Shown here: positions 33,626-40,009 of the stretch, one piece after another
Position numbering within the stretch: position 1 is the stretch's first letter
Layout of the letters: the number at the start of each line of letters is the position of its first letter
Virus record (IMG/VR): IMGVR_UViG_3300033182_001261
Span: 1-64,000 of that record
Reading direction: 5' to 3' (one strand)
Source: a virus
Length of the DNA: 64,000 nucleotides
The notes under the pieces: generated by a model
What the model was told of the DNA's origin: nothing
Databases searched by the model: none
What the model saw: the letters and a program-made list of their open reading frames with translations, nothing else
Made by a program: the position numbers and the translations under genes

Positions 33626-33970
33626 ATGGAAAAACCTTTAGACTTTTATGAAAGCACAGTAATGAATCTGCTTTCAATCAGTGAGGAAATACTTGACACA
33701 AAAAAGACTGATGAAGGAACAAACCTTAAAAACTTCAAAAGTCTCCTCAAAGAAGAATTCAAGTTCGACAAAATGAAACCACTCAATGATATCCTCAAAG
33801 AGTTAGAAAAAGAAAACTTAATAGTAATAATGAGAGGAACAAGAATCAGAACCTCAAAAGATGGAATGTTTCATACTGAAGAAAGATACAGTGAAGTTTA
33901 TTCAAGAGAAAGAATTGATAGGATAGCAGAATCCAAAAACACAATTATAGTAACAGGAAGAAGAAAGTGA
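33626..33970 (+). CDS. Small early protein
   Basis: 114 aa behind a consensus promoter and AAAGGAG. Mixed helix and beta ('LIVIMRGTRIRTSKDGMFH'), possibly winged-helix-like but not decidable. Overlaps the next gene (GTGA). Confidence 0.5.
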   Translation: MEKPLDFYESTVMNLLSISEEILDTKKTDEGTNLKNFKSLLKEEFKFDKMKPLNDILKELEKENLIVIMRGTRIRTSKDGMFHTEERYSEVYSRERIDRIAESKNTIIVTGRRK

Positions 33971-34185
33971 GAGACAAAAGTAGATTGGAATATAGAGTAT
34001 ATGACGAGGAGGATATCCTTATAGGCAAAGTCTTAAGGGATAATGATGGAATGTATCAATTCATAGTCAATGATAAAGAAAGAATATGTAAAGGTCTCCT
34101 AGTTCCAAATCTTAGGTCAGTTCGAATAGGTATTGAATTGATGTATGGTATTAAGAAAGTCAGGATAGAGGAGTATTACGGATGA
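33967..34185 (+). CDS. Small early protein
   Basis: 72 aa, GTG start overlapping the previous stop. 'RLEYRVYDEEDILIGKVLRD' suggests a small beta domain. Coupled by ATGA to the next gene. Confidence 0.5.
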   Translation: MRDKSRLEYRVYDEEDILIGKVLRDNDGMYQFIVNDKERICKGLLVPNLRSVRIGIELMYGIKKVRIEEYYG

Positions 34186-34325
34186 AAAACAATAAGAAAG
34201 GAAAAGAGAAAAAAAGAAGAGGAAGAGTTCAAGTTAACTTCAATACAGGACAAAGAGTCCATAAGTCCAAAAAAGACTATAAAAGAAACAATAAAGTGGA
34301 TATCCCAAATAACAAAGAAGAATAA
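34182..34325 (+). CDS. Very small basic protein
   Basis: 47 aa, K/R/N-rich ('KKRRGRVQVNFNTGQRVHKS'). ATGA-coupled. The 'FNTGQRVHKSKKDY' pattern recurs in small phage proteins as I recall. Function unknown. Confidence 0.5.
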   Translation: MKNNKKGKEKKRRGRVQVNFNTGQRVHKSKKDYKRNNKVDIPNNKEE

Positions 34326-34361
34326 ATAAATAGGTATACAAACAAACAAGGATATAATATT

Positions 34362-34757
34362 ATGGAAAAGAAAACATTAATCGATTTAGCAGACTTATTG
34401 AATGAAATAAGAAACCCTCAAACAGAAATAGCAGAAGAGCATCGAGAAGAACTCGAAGAAGCTCGACAAATATCTCAAGGCGCTATAGCACCAAGTGATA
34501 TAGCACCAAGTGATATGGCAAGAATCAAAACACTTGAAAAGCTTTTCACAGCATCTTTCGAAGAATTTCATGCAAGTATTCACGGTTCTATAGTGGATCT
34601 AAACTTCAAAGGACCGAAAAGTGCTGGTGGCAATTTACTCATGGCAGAAGAATGGTTATGGATCTCAAAACAAATAAAGAAGTTGAAGATTCGATGGATT
34701 CAAATCTATAGGACTAGAGTAAGTGTAGGATTAGAATCAATAAACGAATACGATTAA
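34362..34757 (+). CDS. Small early protein with shared N-terminal helix
   Basis: 131 aa. 'MEKKTLIDLADLLNEIRN' matches the N-termini at 34785 and 12707; the body is different. Residues ~45-53 contain 'GAIAPSDIAPSDMA', encoded by a 15-bp tandem repeat. AAGGATAT lies upstream. Function unknown. Confidence 0.55.
   Translation: MEKKTLIDLADLLNEIRNPQTEIAEEHREELEEARQISQGAIAPSDIAPSDMARIKTLEKLFTASFEEFHASIHGSIVDLNFKGPKSAGGNLLMAEEWLWISKQIKKLKIRWIQIYRTRVSVGLESINEYD
34482..34511 (+). repeat. 15-bp in-frame tandem repeat
   Basis: Two copies of ATAGCACCAAGTGAT inside the gene at 34362, adding five residues (I-A-P-S-D) without shifting the frame; likely recent slippage. Confidence 0.6.
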
Positions 34758-34784
34758 ACGAATACGACTATTAGGAAAAAGACA

Positions 34785-35210
34785 ATGGAAAAGAAAACTA
34801 TCAACGATATAGCAGAAATCCTACAAGAGATAAGAACGCTCCAAGAAAACGAGAATCCAGAATTTGAAAAAGAATTCACTACACTCAAAAACAATCTAAA
34901 GAAACAAGTCCCAAAGAGATATAAGAATTGGAATTTAGATAGTGTGAATGAAAAATTCGGAGAGAGAAAAGGAAGAAACGCAATAGAAATAGACTATTCA
35001 CATAAGAGCAGTGAAGAAATAATGGTAACATTTATACTTTCAACAAAGACTGCACTCATAGGTAAATTCAGAGATGGCCATATATGGTTACATGTAGAAT
35101 ATATGAATGGTGAAGATGGAGAATACTTAGCAGAGGAATGGATAAAACCAAAAGATGCTAATATAAAAACTATTCAGAAATATTTAGATATAGCAGAGAA
35201 AAAAGGGTGA
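34785..35210 (+). CDS. Small early protein, paralogue of 32693
   Basis: 141 aa. N-terminal helix 'MEKKTINDIAEILQEIR' (shared with 34362 and 12707) followed by a domain related to 32693 ('VPKRYKNWNLDSVNEKFG'). So helices and bodies have been shuffled among these small genes. Function unknown. Confidence 0.6.
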   Translation: MEKKTINDIAEILQEIRTLQENENPEFEKEFTTLKNNLKKQVPKRYKNWNLDSVNEKFGERKGRNAIEIDYSHKSSEEIMVTFILSTKTALIGKFRDGHIWLHVEYMNGEDGEYLAEEWIKPKDANIKTIQKYLDIAEKKG

Positions 35211-35221
35211 TCCTTAAGTGA

Positions 35222-35272
35222 GTGATTGATGAAATCCTATGCTTTGCTACTAGTCGTCCATATGAGTACTAA
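35222..35272 (+). pseudogene. 3' remnant of a gene related to 35462
   Basis: A short frame ending 'CFATSRPYEY', identical to the C-terminus of the gene at 35462, lies in the first copy of a 71-bp repeat. The body of the gene is missing, so this is a relic of a tandem duplication. Confidence 0.5.
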
Positions 35273-35310
35273 TAATAAACAATAAAAGGACATTATAATG
35301 AAAGAAGAAC
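35240..35310 (+). repeat. 71-bp direct repeat, copy 1
   Basis: Near-identical to 35603-35673. It spans the end of one gene, the gap with its ribosome site, and the first codons (ATGAAAGAAGAA) of the next. Confidence 0.75.
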
Positions 35311-35393
35311 TCGGTAAATCAACATCTAAACAAGTCCTCAACAAATACAAAAGCAAGATAGAAGGTATGGACGTAAGAGTAAGTAAACTATAA
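35298..35393 (+). CDS. Very small protein after repeat copy 1
   Basis: 31 aa, 'MKEELGKSTSKQVLNKYKSK'. The ribosome site and first four codons are shared with the glycine-rich gene at 35661 through the repeat; the rest differs, so it may be a truncated or replaced copy. Confidence 0.4.
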   Translation: MKEELGKSTSKQVLNKYKSKIEGMDVRVSKL

Positions 35394-35400
35394 AAACCTA

Positions 35401-35429
35401 TTGACAATCATATCCTTTTATGTTACACT
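35401..35429 (+). promoter_or_regulatory. Sigma70-like promoter
   Basis: TTGACA (35401-35406), 17-bp spacer, TACACT (35424-35429), with an AATAACATAAGAGAAGGAG leader before the ATG at 35462. Confidence 0.7.
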
Positions 35430-35461
35430 AATAATAACATAAGAGAAGGAGATATAACATA

Positions 35462-35635
35462 ATGACAACAGAAAGAGTAAAAGAGTTAGTAGAGTTCTAT
35501 GAAGACAAAGTTAAAAGAGAGAAAGACGAAGAACAAAGAAAAGTTTGGCAAAGAATACTAAATGCTTGGACAGTTGAGTTATGGCAGAGAGAACATAATT
35601 ATTGCTTTGCTACTAGTCGTCCATATGAGTACTAA
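35462..35635 (+). CDS. Small charged early protein
   Basis: 57 aa, first gene behind the 35401 promoter, AAGGAG upstream. Helical and charged ('VEFYEDKVKREKDEEQRKVW') with C-terminus 'YCFATSRPYEY' encoded by the repeat. Function unknown. Confidence 0.55.
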   Translation: MTTERVKELVEFYEDKVKREKDEEQRKVWQRILNAWTVELWQREHNYCFATSRPYEY

Positions 35636-35673
35636 TAATAAACAATAGAAAGATATTATAATGAAAGAAGAAC
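35603..35673 (+). repeat. 71-bp direct repeat, copy 2
   Basis: Second copy of the repeat at 35240, with a few mismatches just before the ribosome site. Confidence 0.75.
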
Positions 35674-36005
35674 ATGTAATACTTTTCGGAGATTATAAAA
35701 CTTTACAAGAAGATGGGATAGGTAATGGAGAATCTTCTGGTTGTGGGTATAATGGGATAGGTATAGGAAAAGGTAGGTCTATAGGTGGTAATGGTTCTAT
35801 GCTACAATCCCCATTAGATGAAGGTCACTATTATGATGTAGACTTTGATATCTTTAATCCAGAATATAAAGAAAAGTATAAGATGTCTTTAGGTTTAGGT
35901 GTAGGACTAGCTATAGGGTCAGGGTTAAGTAATCAACAATTGTTTCGTGAAAAATATGAAAGATTCATAGGTGATGGTGCCAGAAGAATAAAAGAAAACA
36001 GATAA
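35661..36005 (+). CDS. Glycine-rich small protein
   Basis: 114 aa. Two stretches of G-x-G repeats ('GIGNGESSGCGYNGIGIGKG' and 'GLGVGLAIGSGLS') resemble the glycine-rich cluster at 55.8-56.9 kb on the other strand. Last rightward gene before the convergent zone. Function unknown. Confidence 0.6.
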   Translation: MKEEHVILFGDYKTLQEDGIGNGESSGCGYNGIGIGKGRSIGGNGSMLQSPLDEGHYYDVDFDIFNPEYKEKYKMSLGLGVGLAIGSGLSNQQLFREKYERFIGDGARRIKENR

Positions 36006-36077
36006 TGCTATTCTGAATATATGAAATGCTTTTTTATATAGGAGGAGTCGAGTTTAGTCTGTATGTATCGCAAGGCT

Positions 36078-36089
36078 CGCACGCGTGCG
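36078..36089. repeat. 12-bp GC palindrome
   Basis: CGCACGCGTGCG is a perfect palindrome in a region otherwise rich in A and T. A related CGCATGCG occurs at 39575-39582 in the partner zone. Confidence 0.7.
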
Positions 36090-36114
36090 CACGAAAAATT
36101 TTCTCTAATATGGC

Positions 36115-36138
36115 TTGACAAATGCTCCAAAGTGTGAT
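36115..36138 (+). promoter_or_regulatory. TTGACA-N12-TGTGAT element, copy 1
   Basis: TTGACA, 12 nt, TGTGAT. Nearly identical over 26 bp to copy 2. The spacer is too short for a sigma70 promoter and no -10 box lies 17 bp on. Confidence 0.5.
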
Positions 36139-36162
36139 TGGAAAAATAATTCAAAATAATGC

Positions 36163-36186
36163 TTGACAAATGCTCCAAAGTGTGAT
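36163..36186 (+). promoter_or_regulatory. TTGACA-N12-TGTGAT element, copy 2
   Basis: Same element with an identical 12-nt spacer (AATGCTCCAAAG), 48 bp after copy 1. Confidence 0.5.
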
Positions 36187-36209
36187 TCCGAATTATTTTC
36201 CGAAAGCAC

Positions 36210-36233
36210 TTGACAAAGACCACACATTATGAT
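36210..36233 (+). promoter_or_regulatory. TTGACA-N12-TATGAT element, copy 3
   Basis: Same half-sites with a different spacer (AAGACCACACAT), 47 bp after copy 2. Confidence 0.45.
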
Positions 36234-36473
36234 ATGCCACAAGCACTCCCAAATGTCAAGAAAAAAATACGGTGAATACGCATCATTTTTCGAAAAGAGA
36301 AAAAACGACGAGTATGGGATATAGATCCTCTCTTCGATTGACTCGCCGTAAAACGTTTCCTTTTCAGCAACAATCTGGGTCCGTATAAGGAAAGTGTCTT
36401 ATGTTACACTATCATTCCCCTTCATACTGCCTATTTCGGCAAACGTTTCTCAATATTGTTTATAAAATATCTC

Positions 36474-36698
36474 TCATACTACTCTCCTTTTCAAAAAAGA
36501 CTGAATCAAAAGTTTAGCATCATCCATAGTTGGAGTAATGAAGGTCATTTCAGAAACCTTCACCTCATACTTGTCTGCATGGATTGGTGTGATGGAAGCA
36601 ACCAGTTCAAGACTATTGACATCGTGAAAAGTTTCCACCCTATTTGGGATTACACCGTGAACACCGTGAAGTTCGAAACCTTTTATAATATTTTCCAT
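36474..36698 (-). CDS. Small early protein
   Basis: 74 aa with TAGGAGAG upstream. Alternating pattern ('LELVASITPIHADKYEVKVS') suggests a small alpha/beta domain. Last gene of the leftward operon before the convergent zone. Function unknown. Confidence 0.55.
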   Translation of the reverse strand: MENIIKGFELHGVHGVIPNRVETFHDVNSLELVASITPIHADKYEVKVSEMTFITPTMDDAKLLIQSFLKRRVV

Positions 36699-36707
36699 CT
36701 TACTCTC

Positions 36708-36899
36708 CTACCTTACTTCTACTTTCCCACCCATATAACCTAACACATAAGTTGGAGAAGTATCCCCAATCTTTTCCTTCAATTTAAATATTCTCTGCTT
36801 AATAGCATACGACTTTCTCTCATCCCCACAGAACGTTAATAAGTACTTCTGGGACTTCTCTATCTGTTCCTTAATCTTTTGAATTTCTTTTTTATCCAT
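36708..36899 (-). CDS. Small early protein
   Basis: 63 aa, 'MDKKEIQKIKEQIEKSQKYL', a charged helix plus a short G-rich tail. Start 36899 fits AAAGGAG and the promoter at 36942-36970; the longer frame would begin upstream of the promoter. Function unknown. Confidence 0.6.
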   Translation of the reverse strand: MDKKEIQKIKEQIEKSQKYLLTFCGDERKSYAIKQRIFKLKEKIGDTSPTYVLGYMGGKVEVR

Positions 36900-36941
36900 T
36901 TTGTTCTCCTTTAGTAACCCTTTTCTTAACCTTATATTAAT

Positions 36942-36970
36942 ATTATAACAGGAAATAGTACTTTTGTCAA
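36942..36970 (-). promoter_or_regulatory. Consensus sigma70 promoter with conserved leader
   Basis: Reading leftward: TTGACA, 17-bp spacer, TATAAT, then ATTAATATAAGG and AAAAGGG. Drives 36899 and 36698. Confidence 0.88.
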
Positions 36971-37044
36971 GGGGTTTTCGAAAAAAAGTCCAACTATTTC
37001 CAAAATGGAAACAGTTCGATCCAAATATTTCCGCGCGTAGGAAA

Positions 37045-37088
37045 AGGACTCCTAAACATATCCACCGCAGATATATCCTAGGAGTCCT
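37045..37088. repeat. 10-bp inverted repeat with 24-nt loop
   Basis: AGGACTCCTA (37045-37054) and TAGGAGTCCT (37079-37088) are perfect complements between a broken gene and the promoter at 36970. Possible transcript structure or operator; no U-tract follows. Confidence 0.5.
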
Positions 37089-37131
37089 AATAAGGTTAAA
37101 AAGGCACCATAAAAGGAGATTATGGAGTGTG

Positions 37132-37314
37132 TTATATAATGATGATAGGTTCTCGATCCTCTGCCATTTTCGGATAATGATCACTGTGAGTTATGTCACG
37201 TGACTTATCGAAGTATATCCGTTGGCGTATCGTACCATCATTATAAAATCTGACAATCTTATCTAAGGATCCGTCATCGTCTTAGACTTTTACTTCTTTT
37301 GGATCTATTCTCAT
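37132..37314 (-). pseudogene. Small gene interrupted by one in-frame TAA
   Basis: ATG at 37314 overlaps the upstream stop (ATGA). Ten codons ('MRIDPKEVKV') are followed by TAA at 37282-37284, then the same frame stays open for 49 codons ('DDDGSLDKIVRFYNDGTIRQ', later 'HSDHYPKMAEDREP'). The downstream part resembles MORN-like small proteins such as 54193. Either a nonsense mutation, a suppressed stop, or a sequence error. Confidence 0.6.
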
Positions 37315-37550
37315 ATATCATTTTCCTTTTGAACTTCATAAAACATAGCATTGAGAAACTCAATTGCATGTTTTCCTACAACCCAAGTATCTTTATCCTC
37401 AAAGAACATATTACCAACAGTTCTCATATCATAACCTTCTTCTGCTTCAATGAAGAAGGCAAGAGTATAACAGGTATCGCTATTCCACTTAACAAGTTCA
37501 TATTTTTTGTTTATTTTATCAAAACGGAACTCTACATCACGTAGTCTCAT
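37311..37550 (-). CDS. Small early protein
   Basis: 79 aa. Start 37550 ('MRLRDVEFRFDKINKKYELV') follows AGAG and fits better than the longer frame, which runs through the previous gene. Contains 'DTWVVGKHAIEFLNAMFYEV'. Overlaps the interrupted gene downstream. Function unknown. Confidence 0.55.
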   Translation of the reverse strand: MRLRDVEFRFDKINKKYELVKWNSDTCYTLAFFIEAEEGYDMRTVGNMFFEDKDTWVVGKHAIEFLNAMFYEVQKENDI

Positions 37551-37551
37551 A

Positions 37552-37875
37552 TTAGTCTCTATCCCTAAACCACATCTCACGTGGCATATCACCTGTCTGG
37601 TAACCGAGTCGATCAGTGTCATATTTATAGTTGTATGTCTTAGGGGATACTTTTCGATTAGCTACGATCCCCTTACGAGCTCGTTCTTCTTTCTGTGCTT
37701 TACAATGAGCAGCCCATTTGTCAATTTCTTTTATAGCCTTTTCTCTATACTCAGCATTTCTTTTTTCTCGGGCTATCTTTAATTGCTTCTGCCACTCGAG
37801 ATTTTCTAATCTATCTTTTTCTTTTTGTTCTGGTGTTCTTGTATCTTGTTTTCTTATTATCCATTGCATACTCAT
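37552..37875 (-). CDS. Charged coiled-coil early protein
   Basis: 107 aa, first gene of its operon, AAAGGAG upstream. K/E/R-rich helix ('EKDRLENLEWQKQLKIARE') followed by a polar tail ('KYDTDRLGYQTGDMPREMWF'). Function unknown. Confidence 0.6.
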   Translation of the reverse strand: MSMQWIIRKQDTRTPEQKEKDRLENLEWQKQLKIAREKRNAEYREKAIKEIDKWAAHCKAQKEERARKGIVANRKVSPKTYNYKYDTDRLGYQTGDMPREMWFRDRD

Positions 37876-37907
37876 AATGATCTCCTTTTCTTTAACCTTA
37901 TATTAAT

Positions 37908-37936
37908 AGTATAACATATATGCGAGGGGTTGTCAA
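37908..37936 (-). promoter_or_regulatory. Sigma70 promoter with conserved leader
   Basis: Leftward TTGACA, 17-bp spacer, TATACT, then ATTAATATAAGG and AAAAGGAG. Drives 37875, 37550 and the interrupted gene. Confidence 0.85.
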
Positions 37937-37960
37937 TAGGTTTTGAGAAAATAATTCGAA

Positions 37961-38080
37961 TTATTTTCTAGAGGGTACATCCAAAGGTAACCCTTTACTT
38001 ATTCTTTTTTCTATATAAATTTTCCAATTGGAAAAATTAGTATCCTTTACAACACTCTTATTTGTTTCACTCTTTTTCAT
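37961..38080 (-). CDS. Very small early protein
   Basis: 39 aa, 'MKKSETNKSVVKDTNFSNWK', with AAAGGAG upstream and its own promoter. The first residues resemble 38396 ('MKSETNFKSG'). Function unknown. Confidence 0.5.
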   Translation of the reverse strand: MKKSETNKSVVKDTNFSNWKIYIEKRISKGLPLDVPSRK

Positions 38081-38111
38081 TTCGATCTCCTTTTCTTTAT
38101 CTTATATTAAT

Positions 38112-38140
38112 ATTATACTATATTTCTCAACAAAAGTCAA
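38112..38140 (-). promoter_or_regulatory. Sigma70 promoter with conserved leader
   Basis: Leftward TTGACT, 17-bp spacer, TATAAT, then ATTAATATAAGA and AAAAGGAG. Drives 38080. Confidence 0.82.
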
Positions 38141-38147
38141 GGGGTTT

Positions 38148-38396
38148 TTAGGAATAAACTACAGAAATTTCTTCCTCACCCTCCCTAGTCAATCCTAGAC
38201 CATGAGGATTATCGAAAGCTCTTTCATAAGCCATCCAAGCAAACTTTCTAAACCTAGACACATATGTTTCCTCAAAGGAATCACCCTTGAAGTATCCAAC
38301 ATACCAAGTGACTTTACCACAGTCGTTGACCTTCTTCATTCCGAATTCCTTCTCACCTTTAACAAAACCACTCTTGAAATTTGTTTCACTTTTCAT
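38148..38396 (-). CDS. Small early protein
   Basis: 82 aa. 'VNDCGKVTWYVGYFKGDSF' and 'RFRKFAWMAYERAFDNPHG' suggest a compact alpha/beta domain. AAGAGG upstream, own promoter. Function unknown. Confidence 0.58.
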   Translation of the reverse strand: MKSETNFKSGFVKGEKEFGMKKVNDCGKVTWYVGYFKGDSFEETYVSRFRKFAWMAYERAFDNPHGLGLTREGEEEISVVYS

Positions 38397-38425
38397 AATA
38401 ACCTCTTTTCTAACCTTATATTAAT

Positions 38426-38454
38426 AGTATAACACATATATGAGACATTGTCAA
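38426..38454 (-). promoter_or_regulatory. Sigma70 promoter with conserved leader
   Basis: Leftward TTGACA, 17-bp spacer, TATACT, then ATTAATATAAGG and AAAAGAGG. Drives 38396. Confidence 0.85.
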
Positions 38455-38460
38455 GGGTTT

Positions 38461-38628
38461 TCAAGAATTATTTTGAATTGCCCTGATTAATTGTCCATAT
38501 AAGTGGTCAAGTATTTTTAAGTTAATATCGAACTCCACCTTAGAGGAAACGGAGTTGTTCAATCTCTCACCATACTCCCGCACACGCACTCTTAATTCAT
38601 CTGTTGTTAGATATTCTGGTTTTTCCAT
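38461..38628 (-). CDS. Small early protein
   Basis: 55 aa, 'MEKPEYLTTDELRVRVREYG', helical and charged. AAAAGGAG upstream and own promoter. Function unknown. Confidence 0.55.
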   Translation of the reverse strand: MEKPEYLTTDELRVRVREYGERLNNSVSSKVEFDINLKILDHLYGQLIRAIQNNS

Positions 38629-38657
38629 ATTCACTCCTTTTTTAATCTTATATAACT

Positions 38658-38686
38658 ATTATAACAGGAAATAGTACTCTTGTCAA
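38658..38686 (-). promoter_or_regulatory. Consensus sigma70 promoter
   Basis: Leftward TTGACA, 17-bp spacer, TATAAT, then AGTTATATAAGA and AAAAAAGGAG. Drives 38628. Confidence 0.85.
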
Positions 38687-38704
38687 GGGGTTTTTACAAA
38701 TTAA

Positions 38705-38899
38705 TTAAACTTTTTCACACTCTGTTGCTAATGTAGTACCACAAGAACAGATCCTTAATTCTAAATCGTAAGTTCTGTATTTCCCTGTCTTAAATGTGGA
38801 AAGGTACTTTGTCATCTGCTCATAGTCATTCCTTGTGGGAAACTTCCTAGAACAAGCAGTACACGCCTTATATACAACATCAACTAGTTCCTTATTCAT
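38705..38899 (-). CDS. Small Cys-rich, zinc-ribbon-like protein
   Basis: 64 aa with five cysteines: 'KACTACSRKF' (CxxC) and 'RICSCGTTLATEC'. The spacing fits a small zinc-binding fold, perhaps a transcription or translation modulator, but no specific family is recognised. ATGA-coupled to 38896. Confidence 0.55.
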   Translation of the reverse strand: MNKELVDVVYKACTACSRKFPTRNDYEQMTKYLSTFKTGKYRTYDLELRICSCGTTLATECEKV

Positions 38900-39033
38900 G
38901 ATTCCATCCTTTTCAATACCATATATTCACGCATACTCTTGTAGAACACTTCCTTTCTATTAATAATTTTCTTCGGATTAGCATAAAAAGCATCTCTCAT
39001 ATTCTTTTCATATAACTTAATTAAGTTTTTCAT
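38896..39033 (-). CDS. Very small basic early protein
   Basis: 45 aa, 'MKNLIKLYEKNMRDAFYANP', basic and helical, AAGGAGAG upstream, first gene after a consensus promoter and coupled to the Cys-rich gene. Function unknown. Confidence 0.5.
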   Translation of the reverse strand: MKNLIKLYEKNMRDAFYANPKKIINRKEVFYKSMREYMVLKRMES

Positions 39034-39070
39034 CTCTCTCCTTAAGTAACCTTTTTCTTTATCTTATATT

Positions 39071-39099
39071 ATTATAACAGGATATAGGGGTCTTGTCAA
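39071..39099 (-). promoter_or_regulatory. Consensus sigma70 promoter
   Basis: Leftward TTGACA, 17-bp spacer, TATAAT, then AATATAAGATAAAG. Drives 39033 and 38899. Confidence 0.85.
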
Positions 39100-39143
39100 G
39101 GGGTTTTGTGAAAAAAGATGAAATATTTTTAATTATTTTTCCA

Positions 39144-39167
39144 ATCATACTTTGTTGGACTTGTCAA
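39144..39167 (-). promoter_or_regulatory. TTGACA-N12-TATGAT element, copy 4
   Basis: Leftward copy. The spacer AGTCCAACAAAG and the downstream TGGAAAAATAATT resemble copy 1, so the 36.1-39.2 kb segment is flanked by inverted copies. Confidence 0.5.
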
Positions 39168-39644
39168 GTGCTTTTAGGACTTTTTTTTGATTTTTCGTGT
39201 TTTTTGGTGTTCGTTCGCACCTGTTCATTTTGAAACACTTCCGAACTGTTCGCAGTGTTCGCAAATGACTGTCTATCTGCTTTGGGTACTTGCTATATGG
39301 GGCTTAAGAACGTACCTGTCTTCCTCTCACTCTCAAAAACCTTTCTCCCATATACAAAATATTCTACAATGCACGCGCAGGAGAAAGGAGAAAACAGAAG
39401 TTTTATATATACATTTGGAAATGTTTTATGAGTACTGTGAAAAAATTTAAATTTTTGCAAAAAATCCTAGCATATAGGCTGCCGCATCGCACTCTGAAAC
39501 ATTTCGAAAATAAGACTGTCATGTGGCACCCACCCCAGTACCCCAATTTGGAAAAAATTTTAGCAAAAAATTCTCGCATGCGTGAGAGACTCTAAAACTC
39601 TCGGAACGATAAATACTAAACCCTCTCAAATAACGAAAGAGAAC

Positions 39645-39807
39645 CGAATCTAGTGCACAAAGGAAACATAACAAAAAACAACACTAGACCCGATTCTCGG
39701 AAATGGTTTAAAGGACTTCGGGACAAAAGGGTAAGATATCAACTGGTCGGAGATAAGAGAGGAGATAAACCAGTATAATAAGAGATAGAAGAGAGTTCCC
39801 GAAGCCC
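39645..39807 (-). ncRNA. Candidate structured RNA or double terminator
   Basis: Two structured parts follow the gene at 39814. First, CTTCGGGA (39716-39723) pairs with TCCCGAAG (39797-39804), with a nested ACTGGT/ACCAGT pair (39742-39747, 39769-39774). Second, CTAGTG (39650-39655) pairs with CACTAG (39682-39687), flanked by GAATC/GATTC. No clean U-tract. Function is conjecture. Confidence 0.3.
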
Positions 39808-39813
39808 AGTATA

Positions 39814-39987
39814 TCAAAATATTTCTAACATTCTCTTTTTTATCTCCATAGAACGAGTCAACTCGTCTAATCTTTCCTCTGTCATAACGTCTGCGGAACA
39901 TTCTAGAGGGGTTTCTACAATCTCAACACCAAGAACCTTTTCCATATATTCATCATCTACTACGTGTTCAAAAAATCTATCATTCAT
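39814..39987 (-). CDS. Small acidic early protein
   Basis: 57 aa, 'MNDRFFEHVVDDEYMEKVLG', with an AGGTGGAG site and its own promoter at 40010-40038. Acidic and helical, a size and charge common among phage inhibitors of host proteins, though no target is evident. Confidence 0.58.
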   Translation of the reverse strand: MNDRFFEHVVDDEYMEKVLGVEIVETPLECSADVMTEERLDELTRSMEIKKRMLEIF

Positions 39988-40009
39988 TTCTCCACCTTTC
40001 TATAATATT

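Larger units (their letters stand above)
36006..36473. other. Convergent intergenic zone with motif array
   Basis: No convincing gene. It holds three rightward copies of TTGACA-N12-T[AG]TGAT (36115, 36163, 36210), a 12-bp palindrome CGCACGCGTGCG at 36078-36089 that stands out in AT-rich DNA, and an AGTGT/ACACT inverted repeat near 36391-36408. Rightward and leftward transcription converge here. A related zone lies at 39034-39813. Role (termination, origin or operator) is not known. Confidence 0.5.
39034..39813. other. 780-bp intergenic zone with motif and hairpins
   Basis: Apart from the promoter at 39071-39099 no gene is convincing. Contents: a leftward copy of TTGACA-N12-TATGAT (39144-39167), the palindrome CGCATGCG (39575-39582), and nested inverted repeats between 39645 and 39807. 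Open frames here lack ribosome sites and look random. Largest non-coding stretch of the window; an origin or a structured RNA is possible. Confidence 0.5.

Noticed and set aside
36063-36137. 24-codon frame after a GGAGGAG sequence
   Set aside because: The ribosome site is too far from the ATG and the frame runs through the repeated TTGACA element.
36964-37203. 79-aa rightward basic open frame
   Set aside because: Starts inside a leftward promoter, antisense to the interrupted gene, no ribosome site.
39187-39450. 87-aa rightward open frame in the large intergenic zone
   Set aside because: No ribosome site, no promoter, odd composition (Ser, His, Cys rich) and no relation to neighbours; the zone reads as non-coding.
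39650-39901. 83-aa leftward open frame
   Set aside because: It overlaps the well-supported 57-aa gene at 39814-39987, which has the promoter and ribosome site; this frame has neither.
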